A stretch of DNA of 64,000 bases from an uncultured SAR86 cluster bacterium (GTDB taxonomy: Bacteria > Pseudomonadota > Gammaproteobacteria > Magnimaribacterales > D2472): the NCBI GenBank assembly GCA_902596165.1, contig CACJSU010000001.1:129718-193717 (forward strand), in the 5' to 3' direction. Below are positions 56,530 through 64,000 of the stretch, piece after piece (position 1 is the first letter of the stretch; the number at the start of each line of letters is the position of its first letter). A program made the translations under genes and the position numbers. The notes beneath the pieces were generated by a model, which saw only the letters and a list, made by a program, of their open reading frames with translations, searched no databases and had not been told where the DNA came from.

Positions 56530-58424
56530 AAAACTTTCTTTTTAAAAATTGTTAGCAACATCCCAAGCACCATTAACGCTGCTGAAAACCAAATCCACTT
56601 TATGAAATAGTTTATTTTAAGTGAAAAGGTCCAACTACCATTCTCGAGCTTATCACCAATAGTTAAGTATGTATCTTTTAATACAGATGCATGAATGGCT
56701 GATTCTGAAGTAATCTGGCCTCTTGTAGCATATTGTCTTTTTTGAGGATTTAGAAATATCTCTCTATCATCATGCATTAATGAAATCTCAGCAGAAATAA
56801 CATCATGATTTGAAGCTTTTAAAACTCGAATATCATCAAAAGAAAATTCTTGCACTGATTCATTCACCGAAATAGATTGACCGGGAGCAAGATTTAAGTT
56901 TTTTTCATAACTGAGAATGCTATTCATAGACACGGCAAAAAACAATAAGCCAAGGCCAACATGAGCGACTGCACTGCCTTTATTAATATATTTTTTATTG
57001 AAAACATTATTAATGGTTCTAAAAAGGTAGCTAAAAAGAATCAGCAATCCAGAAAAAATTCCTATGTATGCAAGAATGGAAAAAACTGCGGTGGCCCTCC
57101 ATATAAGATACATAGAAAGCAAAGATAATAATGTTGGAGCAGTCACAGTAACAAATAAGGCCCTCAGAGACATTGAACGTTGCCATAAAGCATCAACCGA
57201 AATCATAATAAATACGGCAGCTATTAAGATTAATGGGGAAAAAATTGTATTGTAATATGGTGGGCCTATACTGACCTTTTCTCCGCTTATAGATTCAATA
57301 ATAAGAGGGTAAGTAACGCCAAGAAATATAGAAAATATACTAGTAACCATCAGTATATTGTTCATTGATAAAAATGATTCCTTGGAGCCAGTAACAACCA
57401 ATTTTGAGGAATTCAAGGCTGGAAGTCGATATGCAAAAATTGACAGAGCAAGGAGCGTAATCAACCCTGAAAAACCTAAAAGATACAACCCTCTTTTAGG
57501 ATCATTTGCGAATGAATGCACACTATCAATAATTCCAGATCTTACAATAAACGCACCAAAGAGACTTAATGCAAAAATTAAGATGCCTAAAAACATGGTC
57601 CAAGTTTTAAGGACATTTGATTTTGAGGATGCAAATAATGAGTGCATAAATGCTGTGGCTGCAAGCCATGGCATAAGAGCAACATTTTCAACAGGATCCC
57701 AGAACCAATACCCTCCCCAGCCTAATTCATAATACGCCCACCAACTTCCAAGAGCGATCCCGATGGTAAGAAAAATCCAAGCAACAAAAGACCAATTTTT
57801 TATATCCTTTTCCCATAGCAATTCAAAATCGCCATTTAGCAAGTAGGCTGTAATAAAACTGAAGGAAATTACAAATCCAACATACCCTAAATAGAGCATC
57901 GGAGGATGAATGGCTAAAGCGGGATCTTGTAAAACAGGGTTTATATCTGCTCCCTCAATAACCCCAAATGGCAAAATTCTTTCAAAAGGATTGGATGTTA
58001 AGAGTAAGAATAACAAAAAACCTAAAATGACAAGACTCAACATTAATAAAGTTAATTTTTTTAAAGGGTGATCTTTGTCAAGCGAGTTTATAAACAAAAT
58101 ACTCCATGCTGTTAAAAATACTATCCATAAAAACATTGATCCTTCGTGGGCACTCCATATAGAGGTCACCTTATAAAAAATTGGCAATTGAGAGTTTGAA
58201 TGACTGGCTATGTATGCTATTGAAAAATCATCGCTTATCGCAAGATAAACATACATACCAAATGAAATAAATACCAACCAACAAGCTTGATTAAAAAGTC
58301 TCATTGAAAGGATTAATTGATTTGGATGAAATTTATTAAGAGAGAAGAAAAGATTAAAAATTAATACTAGACTCAACAAAACAACTGCTGATAGGGATAG
58401 AAAGTGTGAAATCTCACCAATCAT
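56526..58424 (-). CDS. ccmF: Heme lyase subunit CcmF
   Basis: 632 residues, many membrane helices. The heme-handling WWD-type motif WGGYWFWDPVENVALMPW, the HP-bearing loops (SAHEGSMFLW; IHPPMLYLGY) and the C-terminal periplasmic domain are present. It joins heme from CcmE to the CxxCH of apocytochromes. Start overlaps the ccmE stop by 4 bp. Confidence 0.95.
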   Translation of the reverse strand: MIGEISHFLSLSAVVLLSLVLIFNLFFSLNKFHPNQLILSMRLFNQACWLVFISFGMYVYLAISDDFSIAYIASHSNSQLPIFYKVTSIWSAHEGSMFLWIVFLTAWSILFINSLDKDHPLKKLTLLMLSLVILGFLLFLLLTSNPFERILPFGVIEGADINPVLQDPALAIHPPMLYLGYVGFVISFSFITAYLLNGDFELLWEKDIKNWSFVAWIFLTIGIALGSWWAYYELGWGGYWFWDPVENVALMPWLAATAFMHSLFASSKSNVLKTWTMFLGILIFALSLFGAFIVRSGIIDSVHSFANDPKRGLYLLGFSGLITLLALSIFAYRLPALNSSKLVVTGSKESFLSMNNILMVTSIFSIFLGVTYPLIIESISGEKVSIGPPYYNTIFSPLILIAAVFIMISVDALWQRSMSLRALFVTVTAPTLLSLLSMYLIWRATAVFSILAYIGIFSGLLILFSYLFRTINNVFNKKYINKGSAVAHVGLGLLFFAVSMNSILSYEKNLNLAPGQSISVNESVQEFSFDDIRVLKASNHDVISAEISLMHDDREIFLNPQKRQYATRGQITSESAIHASVLKDTYLTIGDKLENGSWTFSLKINYFIKWIWFSAALMVLGMLLTIFKKKVL

Positions 58425-58834
58425 ACTTTGTCTTCTTCCATGTATAACTCTGGAGGCATATAATTTTCATCATGTTTAGCAAAAATCTCTTCTGCCTCAA
58501 ACATACCATTTATAAAATACCCTAAGGCAACAATCCCACTATCCTCTTTAAATAGATCAGGCGGGATTCCGTCAAAGGTTACTGGAACTTCTTTTACAAA
58601 ATCAGTAACTTGAAATTTAATAATGGTTCCATCTCTCTTGATAGAGCCATTCTTTACCATCCCACCAAGTTTAATCCTGTAACCAGATTTTAACTCCGCC
58701 TGAAGCATCTCAGAAGGTGTGTAAAAAAGATCTAACTTTGAATTCAAAGAAAAAAGAATTAATGCAATTCCGCCTGCAGACAAAAAAAGAATAACGATTA
58801 ATTTCCAAAGACGGTTTTTTCTAGCTTGAAGCAT
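58421..58834 (-). CDS. ccmE: Heme chaperone CcmE
   Basis: 137 residues. Membrane anchor, then the OB-like domain with KLGGMVKNGSIKRDG-like region, and the heme-binding histidine in AKHDENYMPPE. It carries heme covalently from CcmC to CcmF. Its start overlaps the ccmD 3' end by 14 bp. Confidence 0.95.
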   Translation of the reverse strand: MLQARKNRLWKLIVILFLSAGGIALILFSLNSKLDLFYTPSEMLQAELKSGYRIKLGGMVKNGSIKRDGTIIKFQVTDFVKEVPVTFDGIPPDLFKEDSGIVALGYFINGMFEAEEIFAKHDENYMPPELYMEEDKV

Positions 58835-58997
58835 TTTTTGTGTTTATTTTTTTTTGTATATCTACAATCCTTTTTTTTGCAATCAGAAAGCTTAAAAAAA
58901 TAATAGATATGCCAATTAAATACACTGACCAAACATAAATACCATGACCATCCATATACAAAATTTCATTAAAATTATCAAAAGCTAAATTAAACAT
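58821..58997 (-). CDS. ccmD: Small heme-export protein CcmD
   Basis: 58 residues, found by translating the gap between ccmC and ccmE by hand. It reads MFNLAFDNFNEILYMDGHGIY and continues into one membrane helix (VWSVYLIGISIIFLSFLIA) and a basic tail (KKRIVDIQKKI). DGHGxYVW is the CcmD signature. It overlaps ccmC by 8 bp and ccmE by 14 bp. It helps release holo-CcmE from CcmABC. Confidence 0.9.
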   Translation of the reverse strand: MFNLAFDNFNEILYMDGHGIYVWSVYLIGISIIFLSFLIAKKRIVDIQKKINTKNASS

Positions 58998-59721
58998 GTT
59001 CTAAAATCCATTTTTTATTTTTTTCTCTGGTAAATATATAAGAGCGGCTACTTAAAATACCAAGGGCAATAAGCGTAAAACCCAAGCCAATTACCGAGAT
59101 AAGTAATGGATATAACATTGATGGATCAATTGAACTGCCTCCTGAGACTGAAATTGATGCTGGTTGATGGAGTGTTGACCACCAATCAACAGACTTTTTG
59201 ATAATAGGGATATTCACCACCCCAATAACAACCAAAATTGACATAAGCCGGTCAGCCTTTTCTAAATTAGAGAAAGACCCATGCAAGGTTAAAATTCCAA
59301 GATACATAATGAATAGTATTAATGTTGATGTAATTCTTGCATCCCATTGCCACCAGGTTCCCCAGGTAGGAATTCCCCATATTGACCCTGATAATAAACC
59401 TATGAATGTGATCATTGCGCCTATTGGTGCTGCAGATTTAATTAAATACGCTGCTAACTTTACTCGCCACACAAGGTGCATTAGTGCACAAACAGCCATA
59501 AAAAAGTAAATTAACTCGGCAAAAATTACAGATGGTACATGAAGAAATATAATTCTATAGGAGTTTCCTTGAACTGCATCTTGAGGAGCAAATAACAAGC
59601 CCCATGTCCATCCAAGTATTAACATTGAAACCCCTACTATTAAAAAAAATGGATATAGTTTTTCTGTAATATTTACAAAACTTTTTGCAGAGGAAAATTG
59701 ATGAATAAATGCTGTAATCAC
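58990..59721 (-). CDS. ccmC: Heme exporter CcmC
   Basis: 243 residues, six membrane helices, with the WWD-type heme motif WGTWWQWDAR and the conserved loop FLHVPS plus LHQPAS histidines. It loads heme onto CcmE. The end overlaps ccmD by 8 bp. Confidence 0.95.
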   Translation of the reverse strand: MITAFIHQFSSAKSFVNITEKLYPFFLIVGVSMLILGWTWGLLFAPQDAVQGNSYRIIFLHVPSVIFAELIYFFMAVCALMHLVWRVKLAAYLIKSAAPIGAMITFIGLLSGSIWGIPTWGTWWQWDARITSTLILFIMYLGILTLHGSFSNLEKADRLMSILVVIGVVNIPIIKKSVDWWSTLHQPASISVSGGSSIDPSMLYPLLISVIGLGFTLIALGILSSRSYIFTREKNKKWILEHV

Positions 59722-59746
59722 AACCAGTATTATAAACCTAAGTTGG

Positions 59747-60400
59747 TTAATCTATATGTGTTTTTAGGGCCGCAGAGATAATTAATGGCATGATGGCTGA
59801 CATCAACAACCCTATACCTGTCATTAAGGTAATAATTGCTTCAAAATCATCTCCAAATTGAATGCTTCTTACTGCGGTTCCAAGCAAAATGATAACAGGC
59901 AATGCAAGTGGTAAAGAAGAAAGAACTCCTAACATTGCGCCCTTGTTAATTGATAAAGCATTACCGAAAGCAAATAAATTGAATAGCAAAAGATTTGATA
60001 GGCTGAGCAATAAAAATACGCTGGCAAAACTACCAATGGCAACTCCATTAGCAAATGAAAACAATGCACCTATAAATGCAATGGGAATTCCAATCAAACA
60101 CACATAAACAAATATCTTTGAAAGAACAAGTTTGTAGAAGTCCTTTTCAATCAGAAATTCTTGCTCAAGCGATCCATCTTCAAAATCCTCTTCAAACATG
60201 CCCTCTGTTGCTACAAAAGAAGTCATTAACAAAGAGACAACAATAATCGAGAAATAAAATTTATCTAAATCAAATTGAGAGATATCTATGCTCAAAGGAA
60301 ATGCAATAAGAACAAGAACCATAATTAATAAAGGCCCTAGCCAAGATTTTAACTTTTTTGAAAGCTTGAAAGATTCTGCTTTGACTAATCTAAGCACCAT
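59747..60400 (-). CDS. ccmB: Heme exporter CcmB
   Basis: 217 residues, six membrane helices, with the CcmB-type DGSLEQEFLI segment of the first cytoplasmic loop. It is the membrane subunit paired with the CcmA ATPase. Overlaps ccmA by 11 bp. A gap of 25 bp precedes ccmC. Confidence 0.92.
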   Translation of the reverse strand: MVLRLVKAESFKLSKKLKSWLGPLLIMVLVLIAFPLSIDISQFDLDKFYFSIIVVSLLMTSFVATEGMFEEDFEDGSLEQEFLIEKDFYKLVLSKIFVYVCLIGIPIAFIGALFSFANGVAIGSFASVFLLLSLSNLLLFNLFAFGNALSINKGAMLGVLSSLPLALPVIILLGTAVRSIQFGDDFEAIITLMTGIGLLMSAIMPLIISAALKTHID

Positions 60401-60974
60401 TTGCTCCTATATCTAGTACTCTGCAGTCAATCATTGGGTTGATATGTGAAGTAAGGATCAGACTAACTCCCTCTGATAATTTGTGAATAAGGAAACTGGT
60501 TAGTTGGTCAGCTGTTGCTTGATCCAAGCCAACTAAGGGCTCATCAAGGATAATCAAATCTGAAGATCTGGCCAAAACTCTTATCAAGGCTAACTTTTTT
60601 TGCTGCCCATAGGATAAACTAGCTGTAAGCTCATCCTGCAGATCAAATAAACCAAATTTTCTTAGCCATTCAAATGCAATTTTTAACTCAGCATCATTGA
60701 ATAACAATTCTAAGTTCTCAAGTGGTGTAAGATAATTTTTTATTGCATTTTTATGACCAAGATAAGACATATTTAAATCTTGAGCATGTGTCTTAACAAA
60801 ACCTTTAGATGGTGATGTTATTCCCAAAATGATTCTTAGCAATGTGCTTTTTCCAGACCCATTACCACCTTTAATATGCAATCCCTCTCCGGAATTGATA
60901 TCAAAAGAAAGGTTATGAAAAAGCTTATTTTCATTTATGGAATAAGTAATATTTTGAGCTGATAAAAGCTTCAT
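60390..60974 (-). CDS. ccmA: Cytochrome c maturation ATPase CcmA
   Basis: 194 residues of ABC ATPase: Walker A GGNGSGKST, signature LSYGQQKKLAL (the S-Y-G-Q-Q form is usual in CcmA), Walker B LIILDEPLVGLD and the switch histidine TSH. Drives release of holo-CcmE. It is the first ccm gene and lies 6 bp after an unknown gene. Confidence 0.94.
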   Translation of the reverse strand: MKLLSAQNITYSINENKLFHNLSFDINSGEGLHIKGGNGSGKSTLLRIILGITSPSKGFVKTHAQDLNMSYLGHKNAIKNYLTPLENLELLFNDAELKIAFEWLRKFGLFDLQDELTASLSYGQQKKLALIRVLARSSDLIILDEPLVGLDQATADQLTSFLIHKLSEGVSLILTSHINPMIDCRVLDIGANGA

Positions 60975-60980
60975 GCAGTC

Positions 60981-61496
60981 CTAATATAAAAGTGATTTTG
61001 CCCTTATTGTAAGGGAAGGAAGTGGTTTTTGTGGATCTAATCTCAGATAAAATCTTTTAGCTAATTCAGCAAATGGGTTATCACCACTATCTCCAAGCCC
61101 TCCTACTGAAAAATATAATAATTTTGAAAAAAATATACCTTGTTCTAATTGAGGCACTTTATTCAAGAAGGTATTTAACTTTCTAATCCTTTGAGATGCT
61201 CCTTTAAACTTATTCCCAAAATGATACCAACCCCAAAACTGATACGCGCTTCTAGAAAAATGAATAAGCTGCTCTCTAGCAGCCTTTCTAGGGAAAGCTC
61301 CAGCAGGGATTAAAGATATAACCGATGAATCTAGATCAGCAATTTTTGAATCTAATATTGACGGAAGCTCCTGTAAGGACTGAAAAGGGCAAAGCAAACA
61401 CTCTGTCCCTTTTTCTATTTGATAAGATTTAACTCTTGAGAGCCTCTCTCTGGAACCAATGATTACATAGCTAACATTAAGGAAATTCTGTGACAA
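60981..61496 (-). CDS. Uncharacterised protein between metY and ccmA
   Basis: 171 residues, no signal peptide and no membrane helix. It has a CLLC pair (residues about 33-36), a hydrophobic strand VSYVIIGSRERLSRV and a basic helical middle (KFKGASQRIRKLNTFLN). I do not recognise the family. It is 6 bp from metY and 6 bp from ccmA on the same strand, so it belongs to this transcript. It may be a small enzyme or a partner in the sulfur/cytochrome context, but nothing in the sequence decides. Confidence 0.6.
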   Translation of the reverse strand: MSQNFLNVSYVIIGSRERLSRVKSYQIEKGTECLLCPFQSLQELPSILDSKIADLDSSVISLIPAGAFPRKAAREQLIHFSRSAYQFWGWYHFGNKFKGASQRIRKLNTFLNKVPQLEQGIFFSKLLYFSVGGLGDSGDNPFAELAKRFYLRLDPQKPLPSLTIRAKSLLY

Positions 61497-61502
61497 ACGA
61501 AC

Positions 61503-62801
61503 TTAATCTGCTTTAGCTAAAGCTTGGTCAATGTCAGCTAAAATGTCATCGATATGCTCAAGCCCAATTGATAATCTAATATAACCTGAACTAATTCCGC
61601 CTGAAGCTAACTCCTCTTCATTTAATTGAGAATGAGTAGTGCTCGCTGGATGAATAGCCAAACTTCTTGAGTCACCAATATTAGCAACGTGATAAAGCAT
61701 CTCTAGTGAGTTGATAAACTTTTTACCTGCTTCATGGCCGCCTTTTATTTCAAAGCCTAGCAGCCCACCACAGCCATTGGACAGATATTTATCTGCTCTT
61801 TCCTTAGGTAAACCAGAAGATGTTCCAGGATAAGCAACTCTTTCAACCATTGAGTGTTTGCTGAGGTGCTCTGCAACCTTTTGTCCATTTGATGAGTGCT
61901 CCTTCATTCTTAAATGTAATGTTTCTAAACCTTGAATGAACATGAAAGCATTAAAGGGACTCATTGCAGCTCCCATATCTCTTAACAATGTGGTTCTTGC
62001 TTTTAAAATATAAGCTATTGGCCCCAATGCCTTAACTGCTTCAGTCCAAACTACTCCATTGTAATTAGGATCAGGCTGATTAAGCTTGGGCTGTCTTTCA
62101 GGATGAGCCTCCCAATCAAAATTACCGCCATCAATCAATACTCCTCCAATAGAAGTTCCATGACCACCAATATATTTTGTTGCAGAATGAAGGATAATTG
62201 CTGCTCCATGATCAAACGGACGGCAGATCAAAGGTGCTGCTGTGTTGTCAACAATCAATGGAATGCCTAATGGTCTACCTAGGTCTGCAACCTCTTGCAA
62301 TGGAAAGACTTGGAAGCTTGGGTTCGGAAGTACTTCACCATAATAAGCTCGAGTTTTATCATCTGTTGCATCAAGAAAGTTTTGTGGATCACTTGGATCA
62401 ACAAATCTAACCTCAATCCCCATGTCGGAGAATGGATTTTTGAACTGATTATAGGTTCCGCCATACAGATGAGATGATGCAACGAAATTGTCGCCATGAC
62501 TGCATAAATTTTGGATAGCATAGGCTGAAGCTCCTTGTCCTGAAGCTAGACCCAGAGCTGCTACACCTCCCTCTAGTTCAGCAACTCTTTCCTCGAAAAC
62601 TGCATTAGTAGGATTCATAATCCTTGAATAAATATTTCCTAGCTCACTTAAAGCAAATAAGTTTGCAGCATGATCAGTATCATCAAATTGATAACTAGAT
62701 GTCATGTGTATTGGAACAGCTACTGAATTAGTATTTTCATCTTTTCTCCAGCCAGCGTGTAATGCAATAGTTGCAGGATTTGTATATTTTTTATCGCTCA
62801 T
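61503..62801 (-). CDS. metY: O-acetylhomoserine sulfhydrylase (MetY type)
   Basis: 432 residues of the Cys/Met metabolism PLP family. It has the MetY-style opening (TIALHAGW), the tyrosine pair of YSRIMNPTNAVFEERVAELEGG, the PLP lysine in HSATKYIGGHG, and the C-terminal arginine segment YIRLSIGLEHIDDI. It makes homocysteine from O-acetylhomoserine and sulfide. GGAG stands seven bases before the ATG. The SAM-II-like aptamer upstream suggests repression when SAM is high. Confidence 0.93.
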   Translation of the reverse strand: MSDKKYTNPATIALHAGWRKDENTNSVAVPIHMTSSYQFDDTDHAANLFALSELGNIYSRIMNPTNAVFEERVAELEGGVAALGLASGQGASAYAIQNLCSHGDNFVASSHLYGGTYNQFKNPFSDMGIEVRFVDPSDPQNFLDATDDKTRAYYGEVLPNPSFQVFPLQEVADLGRPLGIPLIVDNTAAPLICRPFDHGAAIILHSATKYIGGHGTSIGGVLIDGGNFDWEAHPERQPKLNQPDPNYNGVVWTEAVKALGPIAYILKARTTLLRDMGAAMSPFNAFMFIQGLETLHLRMKEHSSNGQKVAEHLSKHSMVERVAYPGTSSGLPKERADKYLSNGCGGLLGFEIKGGHEAGKKFINSLEMLYHVANIGDSRSLAIHPASTTHSQLNEEELASGGISSGYIRLSIGLEHIDDILADIDQALAKAD

Positions 62802-62859
62802 TATTTCTCCAATTAAATTTTAAAAAGAAGGCCAAGCTAAATAAGATACTCAGACTAGA

Positions 62860-62914
62860 ATCTATTTTTAGCAACATTTATATAGCGCCTAAAAGCCAAA
62901 CAAAACCGCGCTGA
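62860..62914 (-). ncRNA. SAM-II-like riboswitch of metY (could be SAM-V)
   Basis: On the minus strand a P1 stem AGCGC (62912-62908) pairs with GCGCT (62888-62884) around a U-rich loop, and is followed by AAATGTTGCTAAAAA, very close to the conserved tail of the SAM-II (metA motif) pseudoknot (AAAUG/CAAGU then GCUAAAAAG). Pairing of the loop with the tail is only partial by hand, with one U-U mismatch. The -10 at 62919-62924 starts transcription at the first base of P1. It lies just before a methionine biosynthesis gene, the normal place for this class. Confidence 0.72.
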
Positions 62915-62918
62915 TGTA

Positions 62919-62924
62919 ATTATA
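62919..62924 (-). promoter_or_regulatory. -10 box TATAAT of metY
   Basis: Consensus TATAAT ends 6 nt before the first base of the riboswitch stem, so the leader of about 110 nt begins with the aptamer. No clear -35 is seen at 16-18 nt. Confidence 0.5.
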
Positions 62925-63022
62925 AACATATTTGTAAATTTATCTTTAAAAAATAATTTATGTAGTAAAACTACTTAAAAAATCATTAATTTTTCTGATA
63001 AATAAAGGTTTTTAAAATTTTA

Positions 63023-63051
63023 TTGACAATTTATACGAAATAAATTCAAAT
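63023..63051 (+). promoter_or_regulatory. Promoter of the cupin gene
   Basis: A perfect TTGACA (-35) at 63023-63028, 17 nt, then TCAAAT (-10) at 63046-63051, leaving a leader of about 23 nt. The gap of 280 bp between metY and this gene holds only the two promoters and the riboswitch, otherwise AT-rich DNA. Confidence 0.45.
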
Positions 63052-63080
63052 TCACTACAACTTTAATAACTAAAAAATAT

Positions 63081-63479
63081 ATGGCAAAGAAATATGTAAA
63101 TTTTAGAGTCGGTGGCTCCCCTTATAAAGTTACCGATGATTATTCGGTTTGGACAAACGACTTGCTAGGTAAAATTATAGCGAGTAAAACCGTAATCCAA
63201 CCAGGAAAATCTACAGTGGGTCATAGATTAAGCGATTCAGATGTTGTTTACATTATAGTAAATGGCAGAGGAATGATGGAGGTTGTTGAATATATGAATT
63301 CCATGGAAGGACATGGAACCGATCCAAGTGAAGGTATCGAACACCAAGATTCATTTTCATTAACGGCAGGCGATGTGATTCTTGTTCAATCAGGCGATTT
63401 TGTCAAAGTAGTCAATGAATCTGAGCATGACCAACTGACATATCTTAGAGTTTTTGATAGAGAGGGTTGGAGAATTTAA
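63081..63479 (+). CDS. Cupin-domain protein
   Basis: 132 residues with a single cupin barrel: first motif PGKSTVGHRLSDSDVVYIIVNGRGMM, second motif AGDVILVQSGDFVKVVNESEHDQLTYLRVFD. The first-motif histidine-rich pattern (G-x-H...E) is incomplete: it has H but the usual second histidine and glutamate are replaced by aspartate and tyrosine, so a metal site is not assured. Function unknown. Convergent with thrS, 4 bp away. Confidence 0.7.
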   Translation: MAKKYVNFRVGGSPYKVTDDYSVWTNDLLGKIIASKTVIQPGKSTVGHRLSDSDVVYIIVNGRGMMEVVEYMNSMEGHGTDPSEGIEHQDSFSLTAGDVILVQSGDFVKVVNESEHDQLTYLRVFDREGWRI

Positions 63480-63483
63480 TTTA

Positions 63484-64000
63484 CTAAGGCGAGTGAGATT
63501 CTGTCTCTAATAGCTTGATAGCTTCATCAATAGTATAAGTATTAGTTTTGTTTTCACGCAAATTCCTAATAGAAACAGTTTTAGCAGACATTTCTTCTTT
63601 GCCAATCACAGCCATAAGCGGGACTTTGGCATTGCTATGTTCTCTTATCTTATAACCAATTTTTTCGTTTCTATTGTCAAGCTCAACTCGTAAATTAATT
63701 GCATCAAATTTTTCTTTCAAACTCATAGCATATTCATTCACTTCTTCGGTGATAGTTAAAATTGACAATTGAGTTGGAGCCAACCATATGGGCAATTTAC
63801 CTGAATAATTTTCGATTAAGATGCCAATAAACCTCTCAAAAGAGCCAAGAATTGCTCTATGCATCATGACAGGTTGATGCTTGGCGCCATCTTCCCCAAT
63901 ATACTCAGCATCCAGTCTATCAGGCAGGTTAAAATCAGCCTGAAAAGTACCACATTGCCATTCACGCCCTATTGCATCAGTTAAAACAAAATCTAGTTTA
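63484..64000 (-). CDS. thrS: Threonyl-tRNA synthetase, C-terminal part (5' end outside window)
   Basis: The visible frame continues to the right edge. The region beyond the short annotated start reads [21 protein letters not shown] and then [24 protein letters not shown], the class II motif 3 of ThrRS, followed by the anticodon-binding domain ([20 protein letters not shown]). It charges tRNA-Thr. An ATG-based start at 63867 would remove motif 3, so the gene is certainly longer than the window shows. Confidence 0.95.
   Translation of the reverse strand, partial: KLDFVLTDAIGREWQCGTFQADFNLPDRLDAEYIGEDGAKHQPVMMHRAILGSFERFIGILIENYSGKLPIWLAPTQLSILTITEEVNEYAMSLKEKFDAINLRVELDNRNEKIGYKIREHSNAKVPLMAVIGKEEMSAKTVSIRNLRENKTNTYTIDEAIKLLETESHSP

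Noticed and set aside
63484-63867. Stand-alone 127-residue anticodon-binding protein
   Set aside because: The frame stays open to the window edge and encodes ThrRS motif 3, so it is part of thrS.

Overview
The window is about 64 kb of AT-rich DNA (by eye clearly below 40% GC), densely packed with short intergenic gaps. ZipA, the smc-zipA-ligA order, exodeoxyribonuclease I, two-domain MnmC and a full System I cytochrome c maturation cluster point to a gammaproteobacterium. The streamlined layout, TonB-dependent receptor, DUF3604 protein, GMC oxidoreductase and several acyl-CoA dehydrogenases suggest a marine oligotroph of the SAR86 type. That placement is inference from gene content. I see no phage, insertion sequence or CRISPR array.

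Layout. 1-5.6 kb: a DsbD-type reductase cut by the left edge, a thioredoxin-fold partner, an HNH nuclease, a YwaF-like membrane protein, a PLP-dependent dehydratase and a voltage-gated cation channel with an unusual pore. 5.7-19.3 kb is the most distinctive block. It holds a 2134-residue exported protein (FecR domain, acidic linker, about eight cadherin-like repeats, C-terminal barrel-like domain) directly downstream of a TPR plus beta-barrel outer-membrane protein resembling Slam/DUF560 (type 11 secretion). Diverging from it are a TetR-type regulator, a CHASE2-adenylate cyclase, a small outer-membrane-like protein and an MscS channel. They are followed by a convergent K+ channel with a cyclic-nucleotide-binding domain. 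I read this as a candidate cell-surface and cAMP/ion-channel signalling island. 19.4-30.8 kb: SLC13-type permease, hydrolase, tRNA-Val, small RodZ-like HTH protein, sbcB, acyl-CoA dehydrogenase, LysR regulator, methyltransferase, SDR, Ca/Na exchanger, small membrane proteins and AMP nucleosidase.

30.8-46.4 kb is catabolic and surface-uptake in character: GMC oxidoreductase, beta-lactamase-like hydrolase behind tRNA-Leu, DUF3604 protein and TonB-dependent receptor separated by a clear intrinsic terminator, two adjacent acyl-CoA dehydrogenases, an alkylsulfatase-like lipoprotein and mnmC. 46.4-62.9 kb: a PreP-like protease, then a long minus-strand run read as metY, an unknown gene, ccmABCDEFGHI, smc, zipA, ligA and a lytic transglycosylase. 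ccmD is a 58-codon gene recovered by hand translation. metY is preceded by a SAM-II-like riboswitch. The right edge carries a cupin gene and the 3' end of thrS.

The points I would check first are: the T11SS-like pair with its cyclase/channel neighbours; an SMC of only 732 residues with no recognisable hinge; a roughly 43-residue insertion in the LigA zinc finger; the SAM-II-like element; and repeated placement of a -10-like hexamer 5-7 nt before start codons that lack a Shine-Dalgarno, which suggests many leaderless mRNAs.
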